This document shows, one piece after another, positions 17,787-26,707 of a stretch of DNA of 64,000 nt. The notes beneath the pieces were generated by a model that was not told the origin of the DNA, did no database searches, and saw only the letters and a list, made by a program, of their open reading frames with translations. Position numbers and translations under genes: made by a program. Origin of the DNA: Chitinophaga sp. MM2321 (lineage in GTDB: Bacteria > Bacteroidota > Bacteroidia > Chitinophagales > Chitinophagaceae); assembly GCF_964033635.1 (NCBI RefSeq), contig NZ_OZ035533.1, positions 744,001-808,000 of the forward strand. Direction: 5' to 3'. How positions within the stretch are numbered: the first letter of the stretch is position 1; each line of letters begins with the position of its first letter.

Positions 17787-19358
17787 ATGAAGCTGCAAGG
17801 GCTGTCAAAAATATTGTGTGCAGGCACACTGCTTTGTATATTTAGTAGTAGGGCAATGGCGCAACAGTTAAAGCTGGGCACCAGTCCTACCAAAGTAAAT
17901 GCTTCGGCATTACTGGAACTGGAAAGTAAGAAACAGGCACTATTACTCCCACGTATTACTGATACTACATTGATTACGTCTCCGGCTGATGGCATGATCA
18001 TCTTCCTGGATTCGGATAATACATTGCGGGTACGTGCCAATAACTACTGGGCCAAAATGATCCGCGAAGGCATACAACCTGTTGAAACAGGAGGTACCGG
18101 CCTGGGGACACTGGGTGCACCCGGTACTGCATTATCCGTTAATACGGCGGGTAACGGTCTCGTATATACGCCGTTTGTACAGAGCCAGCAACTGGTATCA
18201 CAACCAGGCAATTTCTGGTTAGGCGGTACCGGAAAACTGGATGGAACTATGGATATAGGCGGTACCAGCGCATCTACCTCAGGGCTTACGCTTACTGGCC
18301 TGGGAACCGCTCCGCTGGCCAATCCGGTTGCAAATGTTTTATCGGTAGACGCGCAGGGAAAAGTTTTGGTAACAAAGAATGCTGCTTCCAACAACTGGCT
18401 CATGAGCGGTAACAGCGGCGCTACAGGATCAGTACTGGGTACCAATGATGATGTGAAGATGGTGATCCAGTCCAACGCACAACCCTACCTGGAATTCGGC
18501 CGCCGGCTTACATTAGGTTTAACCGATACTTATGCCGATTATGGAGATGATAATCAAAAGGTCACTTACCTGCAATCTGCTTTGCAGTTTGAAGCACCCG
18601 GTGCGAGTTTTTATAAACCGATGTTTTTTATTGATCCCAATGGTAACTTCAGAATGAAGGGGAGTGCCGCCGGTACAGACTATTTTGAATTTGGTGCTAC
18701 CGGTACTAATAATGATGGTGGTATGGATTTTATCATTGGAGATGATGGTGATGAACCTATCATCTTTAAATATTATAATTATAGCATCCCTGCTACTACT
18801 GAAATCATGAGGTTGCAGGCCGGTAAAGTAGGCATTGGTCTGACAGGTATGCCAGACAAGATATTCCATATAGATGTGAAAAACGACGCGATCCGTTTAC
18901 AACGCCTGGGCACAAACGGAACCGGCAATCCGCTGGTGATAGATGCTAACGGTGATGTAAAACAAGCCTCCCAGTTAGACGATGTAGATATAGGACCTGC
19001 CACAAGAGCAAGTGGTGCTTTTACAACCATAGCAGGCAAGGCTGTTTCGGTGAGTGTTACCAACGCTACCACGAATAATCTCAATATTGGTATGGCCACA
19101 CTGGTAAAACTTGTACCAACCAGGAACCTCACCATAACAGGGATTACAAACGGCGGATCGCCTATCGACGGACAAATCATAACACTATATAACACCTCTA
19201 CGTACAATATCACTTTCTCCAACGGAGGAGCTACTTCAACTGTGGGAAACAGGTTTAACACTTTGGGAGCAAACACGGTAACCAGCGGCCCTGGGAGTAT
19301 TACTTTAATTTATTCAGCAACAGATAGTTCCTGGATCGTTACCGCTTTTGTTCTATAG
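17787..19358 (+). CDS. Secreted repetitive protein, paralogue of the preceding gene
   Basis: A 523-residue exported protein (signal peptide ending RAMAQ). Its mature N-terminus LKLGTSPTKVNASALLELESKK aligns directly with that of 15891-17711. The remainder has diverged: Gly/Thr-rich strands (TGGTGLGTLGAPGTAL), an acidic glycine stretch (GDDGDEPI), and a C-terminus of beta strands (ITLYNTSTYNITFSNGG). It is likely a structural surface or fibre protein. No sorting domain is evident. It ends 17 nt before the T9SS cargo gene, suggesting co-transcription. Function is unknown. Confidence 0.75.
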   Translation: MKLQGLSKILCAGTLLCIFSSRAMAQQLKLGTSPTKVNASALLELESKKQALLLPRITDTTLITSPADGMIIFLDSDNTLRVRANNYWAKMIREGIQPVETGGTGLGTLGAPGTALSVNTAGNGLVYTPFVQSQQLVSQPGNFWLGGTGKLDGTMDIGGTSASTSGLTLTGLGTAPLANPVANVLSVDAQGKVLVTKNAASNNWLMSGNSGATGSVLGTNDDVKMVIQSNAQPYLEFGRRLTLGLTDTYADYGDDNQKVTYLQSALQFEAPGASFYKPMFFIDPNGNFRMKGSAAGTDYFEFGATGTNNDGGMDFIIGDDGDEPIIFKYYNYSIPATTEIMRLQAGKVGIGLTGMPDKIFHIDVKNDAIRLQRLGTNGTGNPLVIDANGDVKQASQLDDVDIGPATRASGAFTTIAGKAVSVSVTNATTNNLNIGMATLVKLVPTRNLTITGITNGGSPIDGQIITLYNTSTYNITFSNGGATSTVGNRFNTLGANTVTSGPGSITLIYSATDSSWIVTAFVL

Positions 19359-19375
19359 AAATCATAGTCCGCCGC

Positions 19376-20962
19376 ATGAGATATTTATCTGTCATATCAT
19401 TTTTACTGTGCTGGACATTCCGGTTATCTGCGCAGCAAGGCGTCTATATCCCTGCTGAGTCCACCGTGTGGATGTCCGGGAATGCCAGCGTTGGCGTCTT
19501 CTCGGATATGACAAATAATGGTATTCTTGGTTCCAATCCCAGCGCAACACTTTATTTTCTCAGTAAAAAATGGACTAACGGTAATGGATCAACGCTACCG
19601 GATGAAAGCGCAGATGGTTTCTCCGGCACCGGTGGTAAATTCCTCTTTTCAGCCACTAATCCCCTCTACGGAAATATTGGCCGGCAAACGGTTTTCGGGA
19701 ATTATAGCATTATCGCAAAACAGGGCTCCAGCTTCCCCAATATGGAACTGGACAACAGCGCCGGTTTGCTGTTGGATGATCTCAGCGATTTGAAGATCAG
19801 GAATAACCTGCAGTTTACAAACGGACACATTTATCTCAACGGATGGAATTTACAGGTGGGAGATAAAACGCCGGGCACTATCACCGGGTATAATGATAAA
19901 AAATTTGTAGTGAACGGCACCGGTTTTGCCGGTGGTGCCCTCTACCGGGCAGGCATAAACGAAGCTGCAAATAAAGTCGTATTTCCGGTGGGCGCTACGG
20001 CTGATAGCTATTCTCCGGCTGCGATCCTGCTCACAGGCGCTACAGATAATTTTAGTGTACGCGCCTACGATAGTGTATATACTTTTGCAGCCAGTGGTAC
20101 TGCATACCCCGACAGCTTCGTTAATAAAACATGGCATATCGGCCGCCTGGATGCCACCGGTGGCGAGGTAGCGGTCATCCTTCAGCACATGGATGTCAGC
20201 GAACTGCCCGCTTATGCCGCTTCCAGGGACAGTAGTTTTATTACCCGTTTCGTCGGCAATGCGTGGGACACAGTACCCTATATCGCCACTGCCCAGCGTA
20301 CAGGCACATTATCTACCACGCCCATGAGCGGGACTGCTACCATGCACCTGAGAAATTTTACCAGCCTCGGTACGAATGAATATTTTACCAAAACATCCCT
20401 GTCCTATGCCGCCAAACCAGTCACATTCCTGAGTTTTGAGGCATTCAGGATAGCACCGGTATTGGTGCAGCTGGACTGGACTACCAGCCGTGAAGTAAAT
20501 AACGCGCTGTTTGAAGTAGAACGGCGGTACGAAAGAGAAGGCGCTTTTATAAAAGTAAATACAGTGCCAACGAAGGCTGTCAATGGCAACAGTAACACAC
20601 CATTGAGCTATAGCTGGCAGGACCTCAATGATTATGATGACTGGACTTATTACCGCATCAAAGCCGTGGGCAAAAACGGTAAGGTCGTATATTCCGAAGT
20701 CAGGGCAGTGCCGCCATTTGTGCAGATTGATGTATTCCCGAATCCAAACCAGGGCAAATTTAAAGTACGGATCCGCGGTATCCGTGGCAACCTGCTGATG
20801 CAGTTACGCGATACCTGGAGTCAGGCAATCCGGCAGTACGAAGTACGGCAGGATACAGATATTGATATCAGCAGTCTGCCTTCAGGCACTTACTTTGTTG
20901 TCATCTATAACAAGGATACGATGAGTGTTGCTTATACTTGCAAGGTGGTGGTGACGCAATAA
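19376..20962 (+). CDS. T9SS type A sorting domain-containing protein
   Basis: A 528-residue exported protein with a signal peptide ending RLSAQ. The C-terminal ~75 residues form a type IX sorting domain: VFPNPNQGKFKVRI, a middle strand, and LPSGTYFVVIYNKDTMSVAYTCKVVV. The protein should cross the outer membrane by the T9SS and be surface-attached or released. The preceding region (FEAFRIAPVLVQLDWTTSREVNNALFEVERR) is the fibronectin-like module often found before this domain. The large N-terminal part has no recognised domain. It follows the two fibre-like genes and may anchor or accompany them. Confidence 0.88.
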   Translation: MRYLSVISFLLCWTFRLSAQQGVYIPAESTVWMSGNASVGVFSDMTNNGILGSNPSATLYFLSKKWTNGNGSTLPDESADGFSGTGGKFLFSATNPLYGNIGRQTVFGNYSIIAKQGSSFPNMELDNSAGLLLDDLSDLKIRNNLQFTNGHIYLNGWNLQVGDKTPGTITGYNDKKFVVNGTGFAGGALYRAGINEAANKVVFPVGATADSYSPAAILLTGATDNFSVRAYDSVYTFAASGTAYPDSFVNKTWHIGRLDATGGEVAVILQHMDVSELPAYAASRDSSFITRFVGNAWDTVPYIATAQRTGTLSTTPMSGTATMHLRNFTSLGTNEYFTKTSLSYAAKPVTFLSFEAFRIAPVLVQLDWTTSREVNNALFEVERRYEREGAFIKVNTVPTKAVNGNSNTPLSYSWQDLNDYDDWTYYRIKAVGKNGKVVYSEVRAVPPFVQIDVFPNPNQGKFKVRIRGIRGNLLMQLRDTWSQAIRQYEVRQDTDIDISSLPSGTYFVVIYNKDTMSVAYTCKVVVTQ

Positions 20963-20979
20963 ACCGCAAAATCTATTGA

Positions 20980-21011
20980 TTTGCTTTTTTCACATAATTG
21001 CGTCAATTTTG
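20980..21011 (+). promoter_or_regulatory. Promoter of cmk
   Basis: TTTG (20980-20983), a 20-nt spacer, then CAATTTTG (21004-21011), one mismatch from TAnnTTTG. Transcription should begin near 21018, which rules out translation from codons further upstream and favours the start at 21025 or 21049. Confidence 0.6.
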
Positions 21012-21048
21012 TAGCGTCATTTCTGTGAATGATACAAAAGCACCTGGT

Positions 21049-21738
21049 TTGAAAAAAATAATCATCACGATAGATGGCTACTCTTCATGTGGCAAAAGTA
21101 CATTGGCTAAGCAACTGGCTAAGCAACTGGACTATGTGTACATTGATAGCGGTGCGATGTATCGGGCGGTAACGCTTTATTTTATTCAGAACCGTGTTGA
21201 CTGGACTTCTTCGGAAGCTGTTCAGACCGCCTTAACAAATGTTCACCTTGATTTTGTGTATAACGCCCTGAGCGATGCCTGTGAAATGTTGCTCAACGGA
21301 GAAAATGTTGAACACATGATCCGTGAAATGGTGATCGCAGAAAAAGTGAGCGAAGTGGCGGCTGTGAAGGAAGTACGCGAATTTGCAGTGGCACAGCAAA
21401 AGAAAATGGGCGCCCGCAAAGGCATTGTAATGGATGGCCGCGATATCGGTACCGTTGTATTTCCACATGCAGAACTCAAGATCTTTATGACTGCCGACAT
21501 CACTATCCGCGTGGAACGTCGTTTCAAAGAACTCTTTGTAAAGAACAAAAACATCAGCATAGAGGAAGTAAAACAAAATCTTGAGCTAAGAGATTATATT
21601 GATGCCAACCGCGAAATTAGTCCGCTCCGTAAAGCTGATGATGCTATTATTCTGGATAACAGCCAGTTAGGTATGGAAGAGCAGCTGGAATTGGTGATGC
21701 AATGGGTGGAAGATGCTATTATGGCGCATACCTCATGA
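21049..21738 (+). CDS. cmk: (d)CMP kinase
   Basis: A 229-residue cytidylate kinase phosphorylating CMP/dCMP with ATP. The P-loop GYSSCGKST lies at the N-terminus, followed by YIDSGAMYRAVTLY, DGRDIGTVVFPHAELKIFMTA and the LRDYIDANREISPLRKADDA segment typical of Cmk. The frame is open further upstream, to 20998. I chose the TTG at 21049 because it gives the family N-terminus KKIIITIDGYSS and lies downstream of the predicted promoter; a GTG at 21025 is the alternative. It is monocistronic, and a long non-coding region follows. Confidence 0.93.
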   Translation: MKKIIITIDGYSSCGKSTLAKQLAKQLDYVYIDSGAMYRAVTLYFIQNRVDWTSSEAVQTALTNVHLDFVYNALSDACEMLLNGENVEHMIREMVIAEKVSEVAAVKEVREFAVAQQKKMGARKGIVMDGRDIGTVVFPHAELKIFMTADITIRVERRFKELFVKNKNISIEEVKQNLELRDYIDANREISPLRKADDAIILDNSQLGMEEQLELVMQWVEDAIMAHTS

Positions 21739-22343
21739 AATAATATTTTCTTTTATTAAAAGTCTTTTATACATTTGTCTTGTCCTGCCTACCCGCAGGA
21801 GAACCAACCTGATAATTTTCCACATCCTGAGAATTTCCTGCTAATAATTTGCTTGCAAAACTAAAGTCTGTTCGGACTGGGTTTTCCATCTCTAACCTTA
21901 TCCATCCTGAAAAGCACTGCTTAGGGAATTTGTTGTGCGTATGACTTGTGTGGCGGCTGCCTGTTTTTGAATAAGACAATAAAGGAAATGTGAACGCTTT
22001 ATGCGTATAAGATATCGCTGTCTTATGAAAGTCTTATCCTAACTATATCCACAAGGACCCTTTGCTATTAACCGATTATAAGGAATATCATTTTATATAA
22101 AATCTGGCCGAAGGCAGTTTTTCCGCTGTCGTTAGGCATAAAGGCAAATATGGGACAGTAGTCCCATGTTTTCAGTAGGTGTATTCGGTTAATAGGAAGA
22201 AGGGGCGAATTCTTTCGCCCTTTCGCTATTGGCCCCCAACCAGTTATCATACTACCGGCGCAAAAACATTCCCCGTAAACTGCAATTCTTAATTCTTAAT
22301 TGGTAATTCTTGTTTAAATTGTGTGGTCACACTTATTCAGCCA
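21739..22343. other. Long intergenic region with nested inverted repeats (possible structured RNA)
   Basis: 605 nt without a supported gene. Between 21971 and 22220 several perfect inverted repeats are nested or adjacent: ATAAGACA 21971-21978 with 22019-22026; CTATTAACCGA 22065-22075 with 22185-22195, enclosing ATGGGAC/GTCCCAT 22150-22167; and GGGCGAA/TTCGCCC 22203-22220. Near 22283-22310 AATTCTTAATT words repeat. It may be a non-coding RNA, a long 5' leader of the sensor kinase, or a decayed mobile element. No SRP, tmRNA or RNase P core motif was recognised. Confidence 0.4.
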
Positions 22344-24296
22344 ATGTCTATAAAAGGGGTATGTTTTTTATGCTTGCTTCTTATCGGGGCCTGCCTGGCC
22401 GCGGTGGCGCAGGATTCACTGCAGATTAACCGCACGCGGGACTCGATCCGTCATCTTCCTAATGACACAGCTAAAGTATCGCTGTTGATAAAAAAGGGAA
22501 GAGCCCATTCCCGTTATTTTGACGCGCATAAAACAGAGAACGCCTTCTGGCAGGATGCCCTCACATTATCTCAACGCCTGAAATATCCACGTGGCCAGTC
22601 ATTGGCATATAATGAGCTGGGTACCAGCAAACGAAATAAATCTCAGTATATCCTCGCGGAAGATTACCACGAGAAAGCCATCAAGTTTGCAGAAGAAGCC
22701 AATGACACCAACCTGATAAGCTTTTCACTCAACAATGCTGGTGTGGACTGCCGCCGCCTCGATAAACTGCAACTTGCATTTGATTACCACCTGCACGCCC
22801 TGCAACTGGCGGAAGCAATTCATGATGTCCGTAATATTTGTGTGGCTACCAACAGCATCGGTAACATACAACTCACCGCTGAAAAATATGCAGACGCCAT
22901 CCGGCACTTTGACCGGGCACTCCAGCTGGAAGAAAATAATAACAATGACCTCGGCGTAGCTATCAACCTGGGCAACCTGGGCTATGCTTATCAGGGCCAA
23001 AATAAACTGGACCTGGCCATCCAGTACTACAAACGGTCACTTGCCGTTAATCAGAAAATAGACAACCCTACGGGCATGGCTATATGTTACAATGCCCTTG
23101 GCGCTGCCTACAAGGAAAAAAAGGACTATGTAACCGCTATGGATTACCTGAAAAAGGCGCTGGTCGTGAATGACAAGGTAGATGACAAGGTACACGTGGC
23201 GGAAAGTTACCTGAACATCGGCAAGCTGCTGGGCGCGCAGGGCAAACATGAAGAAGCCAGGAATTATATGCAGCAATCTATTGACCTGAGCACCTACTGG
23301 AACTTCAAATCCATGCTCATGGATGCTTATAAGGCGCTGGCAGCAGACCTGAAGACAAGCGGCGATTTCAGGAAATCAATGGAGGCTACTGACAAGTCTT
23401 TGTTGTATAAAGACAGTATCCTGGATGAGAAGTCAAGCATGGCGCTGACACAGATGCAGGCCATTTATGAAGTAGACAGGAAAGATAACCAGATCAAAAG
23501 CCTGGAACATGATAAAATGGTAGGGGAGCTGCGTACCAAACGTAATGTGGTATTCATTTTTTCTCTGGTTGTTTTCCTGCTGATGGCGATAATAGGGGGC
23601 CTCTTCTATATCCGGCACCGTAACCTGAAAACAAACAGGCACTCCTTACAGCTGGAGCTGCGCTCACTGCGGTCACAGATGAACCCGCACTTCATTTTTA
23701 ACTCCCTCAGCTCCATTCACCGGTATATCTGGAGTAATAACCAGGAAGAAGCTTCTGACTATCTTACAAAGTTTTCCCGGCTGATGCGGCTCATACTGGA
23801 TAATACCCAGCATACTTTTGTGACACTCAATAAGGAACTGGAATCTTTACGGCTTTACCTGGACCTTGAATCACTTCGTTGTAACGGTATTTTTGATTAC
23901 TTCATCCGTCTCGACCCGGGAATTAATGATGAGGAAGTATTGATTCCGCCTATGATCCTCCAGCCCTATGTGGAAAATGCGATCTGGCATGGGTTGGTGC
24001 ATAAACATGCTGATAAGGGCATCCTGGACATAGAAATCGTGCTGAATGGCCGGAGCCTTATCTGTACTATCACCGACAATGGTATCGGCCGTAAGAAGGC
24101 CATGGAAATAAAAGAACGGAAAGGGGTGATGCATAATTCTGTGGGCATGAAAGTCACAGAAGGACGGATAGACCTGATCCGGAAAATGAACAAGAATAAA
24201 GAAGCTAAAGTAACAGTAATGGATCTGGAAGATGCTGCCGGTCAGGCAACAGGAACGAAAGTCATTATAATATTACCAGCTGAATTTATATTTTAG
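22344..24296 (+). CDS. TPR-containing sensor histidine kinase (LytS/YehU type)
   Basis: About 650 residues from the ATG at 22344; a GTG 7 codons earlier is possible. Order: a signal peptide, about six to seven tetratricopeptide repeats facing the periplasm, one membrane helix (VVFIFSLVVFLLMAIIGGLFYI), then a His_kinase domain with QMNPHFIFNSL (phospho-acceptor His), N-box PYVENAIWHG and G-box TDNGIGR. The response regulator gene is 78 nt downstream. This is a common Bacteroidota two-component design in which TPRs replace a ligand domain. The signal is unknown. Confidence 0.93.
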   Translation: MSIKGVCFLCLLLIGACLAAVAQDSLQINRTRDSIRHLPNDTAKVSLLIKKGRAHSRYFDAHKTENAFWQDALTLSQRLKYPRGQSLAYNELGTSKRNKSQYILAEDYHEKAIKFAEEANDTNLISFSLNNAGVDCRRLDKLQLAFDYHLHALQLAEAIHDVRNICVATNSIGNIQLTAEKYADAIRHFDRALQLEENNNNDLGVAINLGNLGYAYQGQNKLDLAIQYYKRSLAVNQKIDNPTGMAICYNALGAAYKEKKDYVTAMDYLKKALVVNDKVDDKVHVAESYLNIGKLLGAQGKHEEARNYMQQSIDLSTYWNFKSMLMDAYKALAADLKTSGDFRKSMEATDKSLLYKDSILDEKSSMALTQMQAIYEVDRKDNQIKSLEHDKMVGELRTKRNVVFIFSLVVFLLMAIIGGLFYIRHRNLKTNRHSLQLELRSLRSQMNPHFIFNSLSSIHRYIWSNNQEEASDYLTKFSRLMRLILDNTQHTFVTLNKELESLRLYLDLESLRCNGIFDYFIRLDPGINDEEVLIPPMILQPYVENAIWHGLVHKHADKGILDIEIVLNGRSLICTITDNGIGRKKAMEIKERKGVMHNSVGMKVTEGRIDLIRKMNKNKEAKVTVMDLEDAAGQATGTKVIIILPAEFIF

Positions 24297-24374
24297 CGGT
24301 CTGTAACGGTTAACCGTTCAACTGTTGCCGGCTGTTGTCAGCAATACCCACTAAACCTACAAAGCCTACAAAGC

Positions 24375-25139
24375 ATGAGCGAAATCAAAGCTATCATCGT
24401 AGATGATGAACAACATTGCATTGATGCCCTGCAAACGATGTTATTAAAAAAATGCCCCGGTGTAGAGGTGATAGGTGCGGCTAAAGGCGTAAAGGAGGCA
24501 AAAGAGCTGGTGGATGAACTCCACCCCGACCTTGTGTTTCTTGATGTGGAAATGCCTCATCAGAACGGGTTTGAATTATTGAAACTGTACGATAAAGTTT
24601 CCTTTAACGTCATTTTTACAACGGCTTACGAACAATATGCTTTAAAAGCCATCAAGTTCAACGCACTTGATTATCTCCTCAAACCCTTCAGTGTAAAGGA
24701 GTTGCAGGATGCATTGGAGAAATGCAGGGAAAACATGCAAAACCGCCACAAAGAGGGCGTCGTTTCTCCGATGGACGTATTTCTGCAAAACATGAAAACT
24801 TTACAGCAAACGCACAAAAAAATTGCGCTGCCTACCATCAACGGACTGGTATTTATGCCGGTGCAGAATATTGTGCGTTGCGAGTCTACCGGCAATTATA
24901 CCCGGATCTTCTTTACAGATAAAAAGAATCTCATGGTATCCCGCCCGCTGAAAGAGTTTGAAGAACTATTGACTGAAGTTGATTTTTTCAGGGTACATAA
25001 TTCACACCTCATCAACTTACAGCAAATGCAGTCCTATATCCAGGGAGAAGGCGGGTTTGCACTGATGAGCGATGGTACCCAGGTGGAGGTTTCCCGCAGA
25101 CGTAAAGCAGATTTCCTGAAGAAAGCCATGCAGTTTTAG
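24375..25139 (+). CDS. LytTR-type DNA-binding response regulator
   Basis: A 254-residue cytoplasmic regulator. The receiver domain (1-~120) has acidic pocket Asp10/Asp11, phospho-acceptor Asp57 in VFLDVEMP, a Thr in FTTAYEQYALKA and Lys in LLKPF. A C-terminal LytTR domain (~150-254) follows, with IVRCESTGNYTRIFF, RPLKEFEELL, FFRVHNSHLINL and VEVSRRRKADFL. It pairs with the upstream kinase. Targets are not evident; LytTR proteins usually bind paired direct repeats. Confidence 0.95.
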   Translation: MSEIKAIIVDDEQHCIDALQTMLLKKCPGVEVIGAAKGVKEAKELVDELHPDLVFLDVEMPHQNGFELLKLYDKVSFNVIFTTAYEQYALKAIKFNALDYLLKPFSVKELQDALEKCRENMQNRHKEGVVSPMDVFLQNMKTLQQTHKKIALPTINGLVFMPVQNIVRCESTGNYTRIFFTDKKNLMVSRPLKEFEELLTEVDFFRVHNSHLINLQQMQSYIQGEGGFALMSDGTQVEVSRRRKADFLKKAMQF

Positions 25140-25443
25140 AGCTCCTTTTTATGTGGTGTTTTTTACTGGTAGATGAAAGCTGCTTTAAGCTATCTTGTTC
25201 AGGATCAGGCAATGAGATTTCCGATTTTATTCGATTTCATGCCAGTTATAACCTATTAGCTACCGGATAATAAATGCCAGTTGTATCACTTTTTCAGAAG
25301 AACTACATTTGAATTACGATTTCAAAATTAACCCCATATAAAGATTTTATTCTCTGCATTACTAGCGTGATTAGCCCCAAAGAAAAAAGACACCGGAAGG
25401 TGTCTTTTTTGCGTTAAACAATTTATATAGCATCAATTGCAAA
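25140..25443. other. Convergent gap with bidirectional terminator, response regulator / ispH
   Basis: 304 nt between convergent genes. The only structure recognised is the hairpin AAAAAAGACACC-GGAA-GGTGTCTTTTTT at 25383-25410, which works in both directions. The other ~240 nt contain no gene or repeat that I can support. Confidence 0.6.
25383..25410. terminator. Bidirectional terminator
   Basis: Perfect 12-bp hairpin with a GGAA tetraloop, an A6 run on the left and a T6 run on the right, so it can terminate both the response regulator and ispH transcripts. Confidence 0.9.
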
Positions 25444-26673
25444 TTATTTAAATTCATCTGTTATTAATTCGTCTGCTTTGTGTTCCAGGTTATAAAAAGA
25501 TAATAAACGACGGATCACGCCTTCTACCAATGCATCCGGACAGGAAGCCCCGCTGGTCAGCAGGATGGTCACCTGCTCTTTTTCCGGTAAAAACTGGTCA
25601 CTGTGTACTTCCTGTTTATGATGGAAATCCCAATGATCTATTTCAGTAGCGGATTTCATATGTTCAGCAGCCGAAATAAAGTAAGTAGCCAGTTTCTCCT
25701 CACATAGTTCTACCAGGTGGGAAGTGTTGGAACTATTGTAACCGCCTACTACAATAGCCAGGTCGGCAGGTTCCAGTAACATACCGGTTACAGCACTCTG
25801 GTTATCGTTGGTAGCATAGCAAAGGGTGTCGCGGGTATCTGCAAACCGCTCTCCGGCCGTGGCTTCATTCAATGCAAAATGAGTGATCATTACCTGGCGG
25901 ATATAATCTGCAATAGCCTGTGTTTCTGTGGCGAGCATCGTTGTCTGATTTACCACACCTACCCGTTGCAGATCTGTAGCTATATTAAAACCCGGTGAAA
26001 ACTGGCCTTTGAAGCAGGCATTAAATTCTTCCTGCGTTTTTCTACTGGTGATAAATTCCGCCAGCTTTTCCGCTTCCTGTATGTTTTTCACAACGATAGT
26101 GGGCGTACCGGATTGACTATGCGAGAAAGTAGCCCTGGTTTCTTCATGGTTGGGTTTACCATGCACAATAACCGTATAGTTCTTCTTACCTATTTGTTCG
26201 GCTTTATTCCATACACGTTCTACAAAGGGACAGGTAGTATTGTATTTCAGTGGTTCAATACCCAGGGAAGCCAGCTTATTTTCTGTTTCGAGGGTAGTGC
26301 CGAAAGCGGGAATAATAACAATATCATTTTCCTGCAACGACTCCCAGGGAACAAGCTGATTACCGGCTGTATCCATAATAAATTGCACCCCACGGTCCAA
26401 CAGGTCGTTGTTTACATGCGGGTTGTGGATCATTTCACTGAGCAGGAAAATACGTTTATCCGGGTTTTCATCCACTGTTCTGAAGGCGATTTCGATAGCA
26501 TTTTCCACGCCATAGCAAAAGCCGAAATGGCGTGCCAGTAAGATCTTCAGCGGACCAAAATCGAGGGTGGTGGGCGTAAAATCCTTCTTCATGCGATCCT
26601 GCTGTTTGCGCTGGTTTTTGATGGCGCTGATCAACGGACTGCGATATATAACCGGAACATTGAATGTCTTCAT
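25444..26673 (-). CDS. ispH: 4-hydroxy-3-methylbut-2-enyl diphosphate reductase
   Basis: A 409-residue iron-sulfur enzyme, the last step of the MEP pathway, converting HMBPP to IPP and DMAPP. The three cluster cysteines are Cys53 (GFCYGVENA), Cys148 (NTTCPFVERVW) and Cys285 (DTLCYATNDNQSAV). It is about 100 residues longer than E. coli IspH and matches the long plant/cyanobacterial-like form seen in Bacteroidota, with an N-terminal extension of ~40 residues before LKILLARHFGF. It lies 34 nt downstream of the rhomboid gene on the same strand. Confidence 0.96.
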   Translation of the reverse strand: MKTFNVPVIYRSPLISAIKNQRKQQDRMKKDFTPTTLDFGPLKILLARHFGFCYGVENAIEIAFRTVDENPDKRIFLLSEMIHNPHVNNDLLDRGVQFIMDTAGNQLVPWESLQENDIVIIPAFGTTLETENKLASLGIEPLKYNTTCPFVERVWNKAEQIGKKNYTVIVHGKPNHEETRATFSHSQSGTPTIVVKNIQEAEKLAEFITSRKTQEEFNACFKGQFSPGFNIATDLQRVGVVNQTTMLATETQAIADYIRQVMITHFALNEATAGERFADTRDTLCYATNDNQSAVTGMLLEPADLAIVVGGYNSSNTSHLVELCEEKLATYFISAAEHMKSATEIDHWDFHHKQEVHSDQFLPEKEQVTILLTSGASCPDALVEGVIRRLLSFYNLEHKADELITDEFK

Positions 26674-26707
26674 GTGTAAAAAACAAATGATTGAAGGGCG
26701 AAGTTAA

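Noticed and set aside
21971..22220. Signal recognition particle RNA, 6S RNA or tmRNA
   Set aside because: The conserved SRP tetraloop region, tmRNA tRNA-like ends and a 6S-like long bulged hairpin were looked for and not recognised.
22068..22250. 60-codon minus-strand frame in the structured gap
   Set aside because: It coincides with the inverted repeats, has no start context and no recognised similarity; RNA structure or decayed DNA is a simpler reading.
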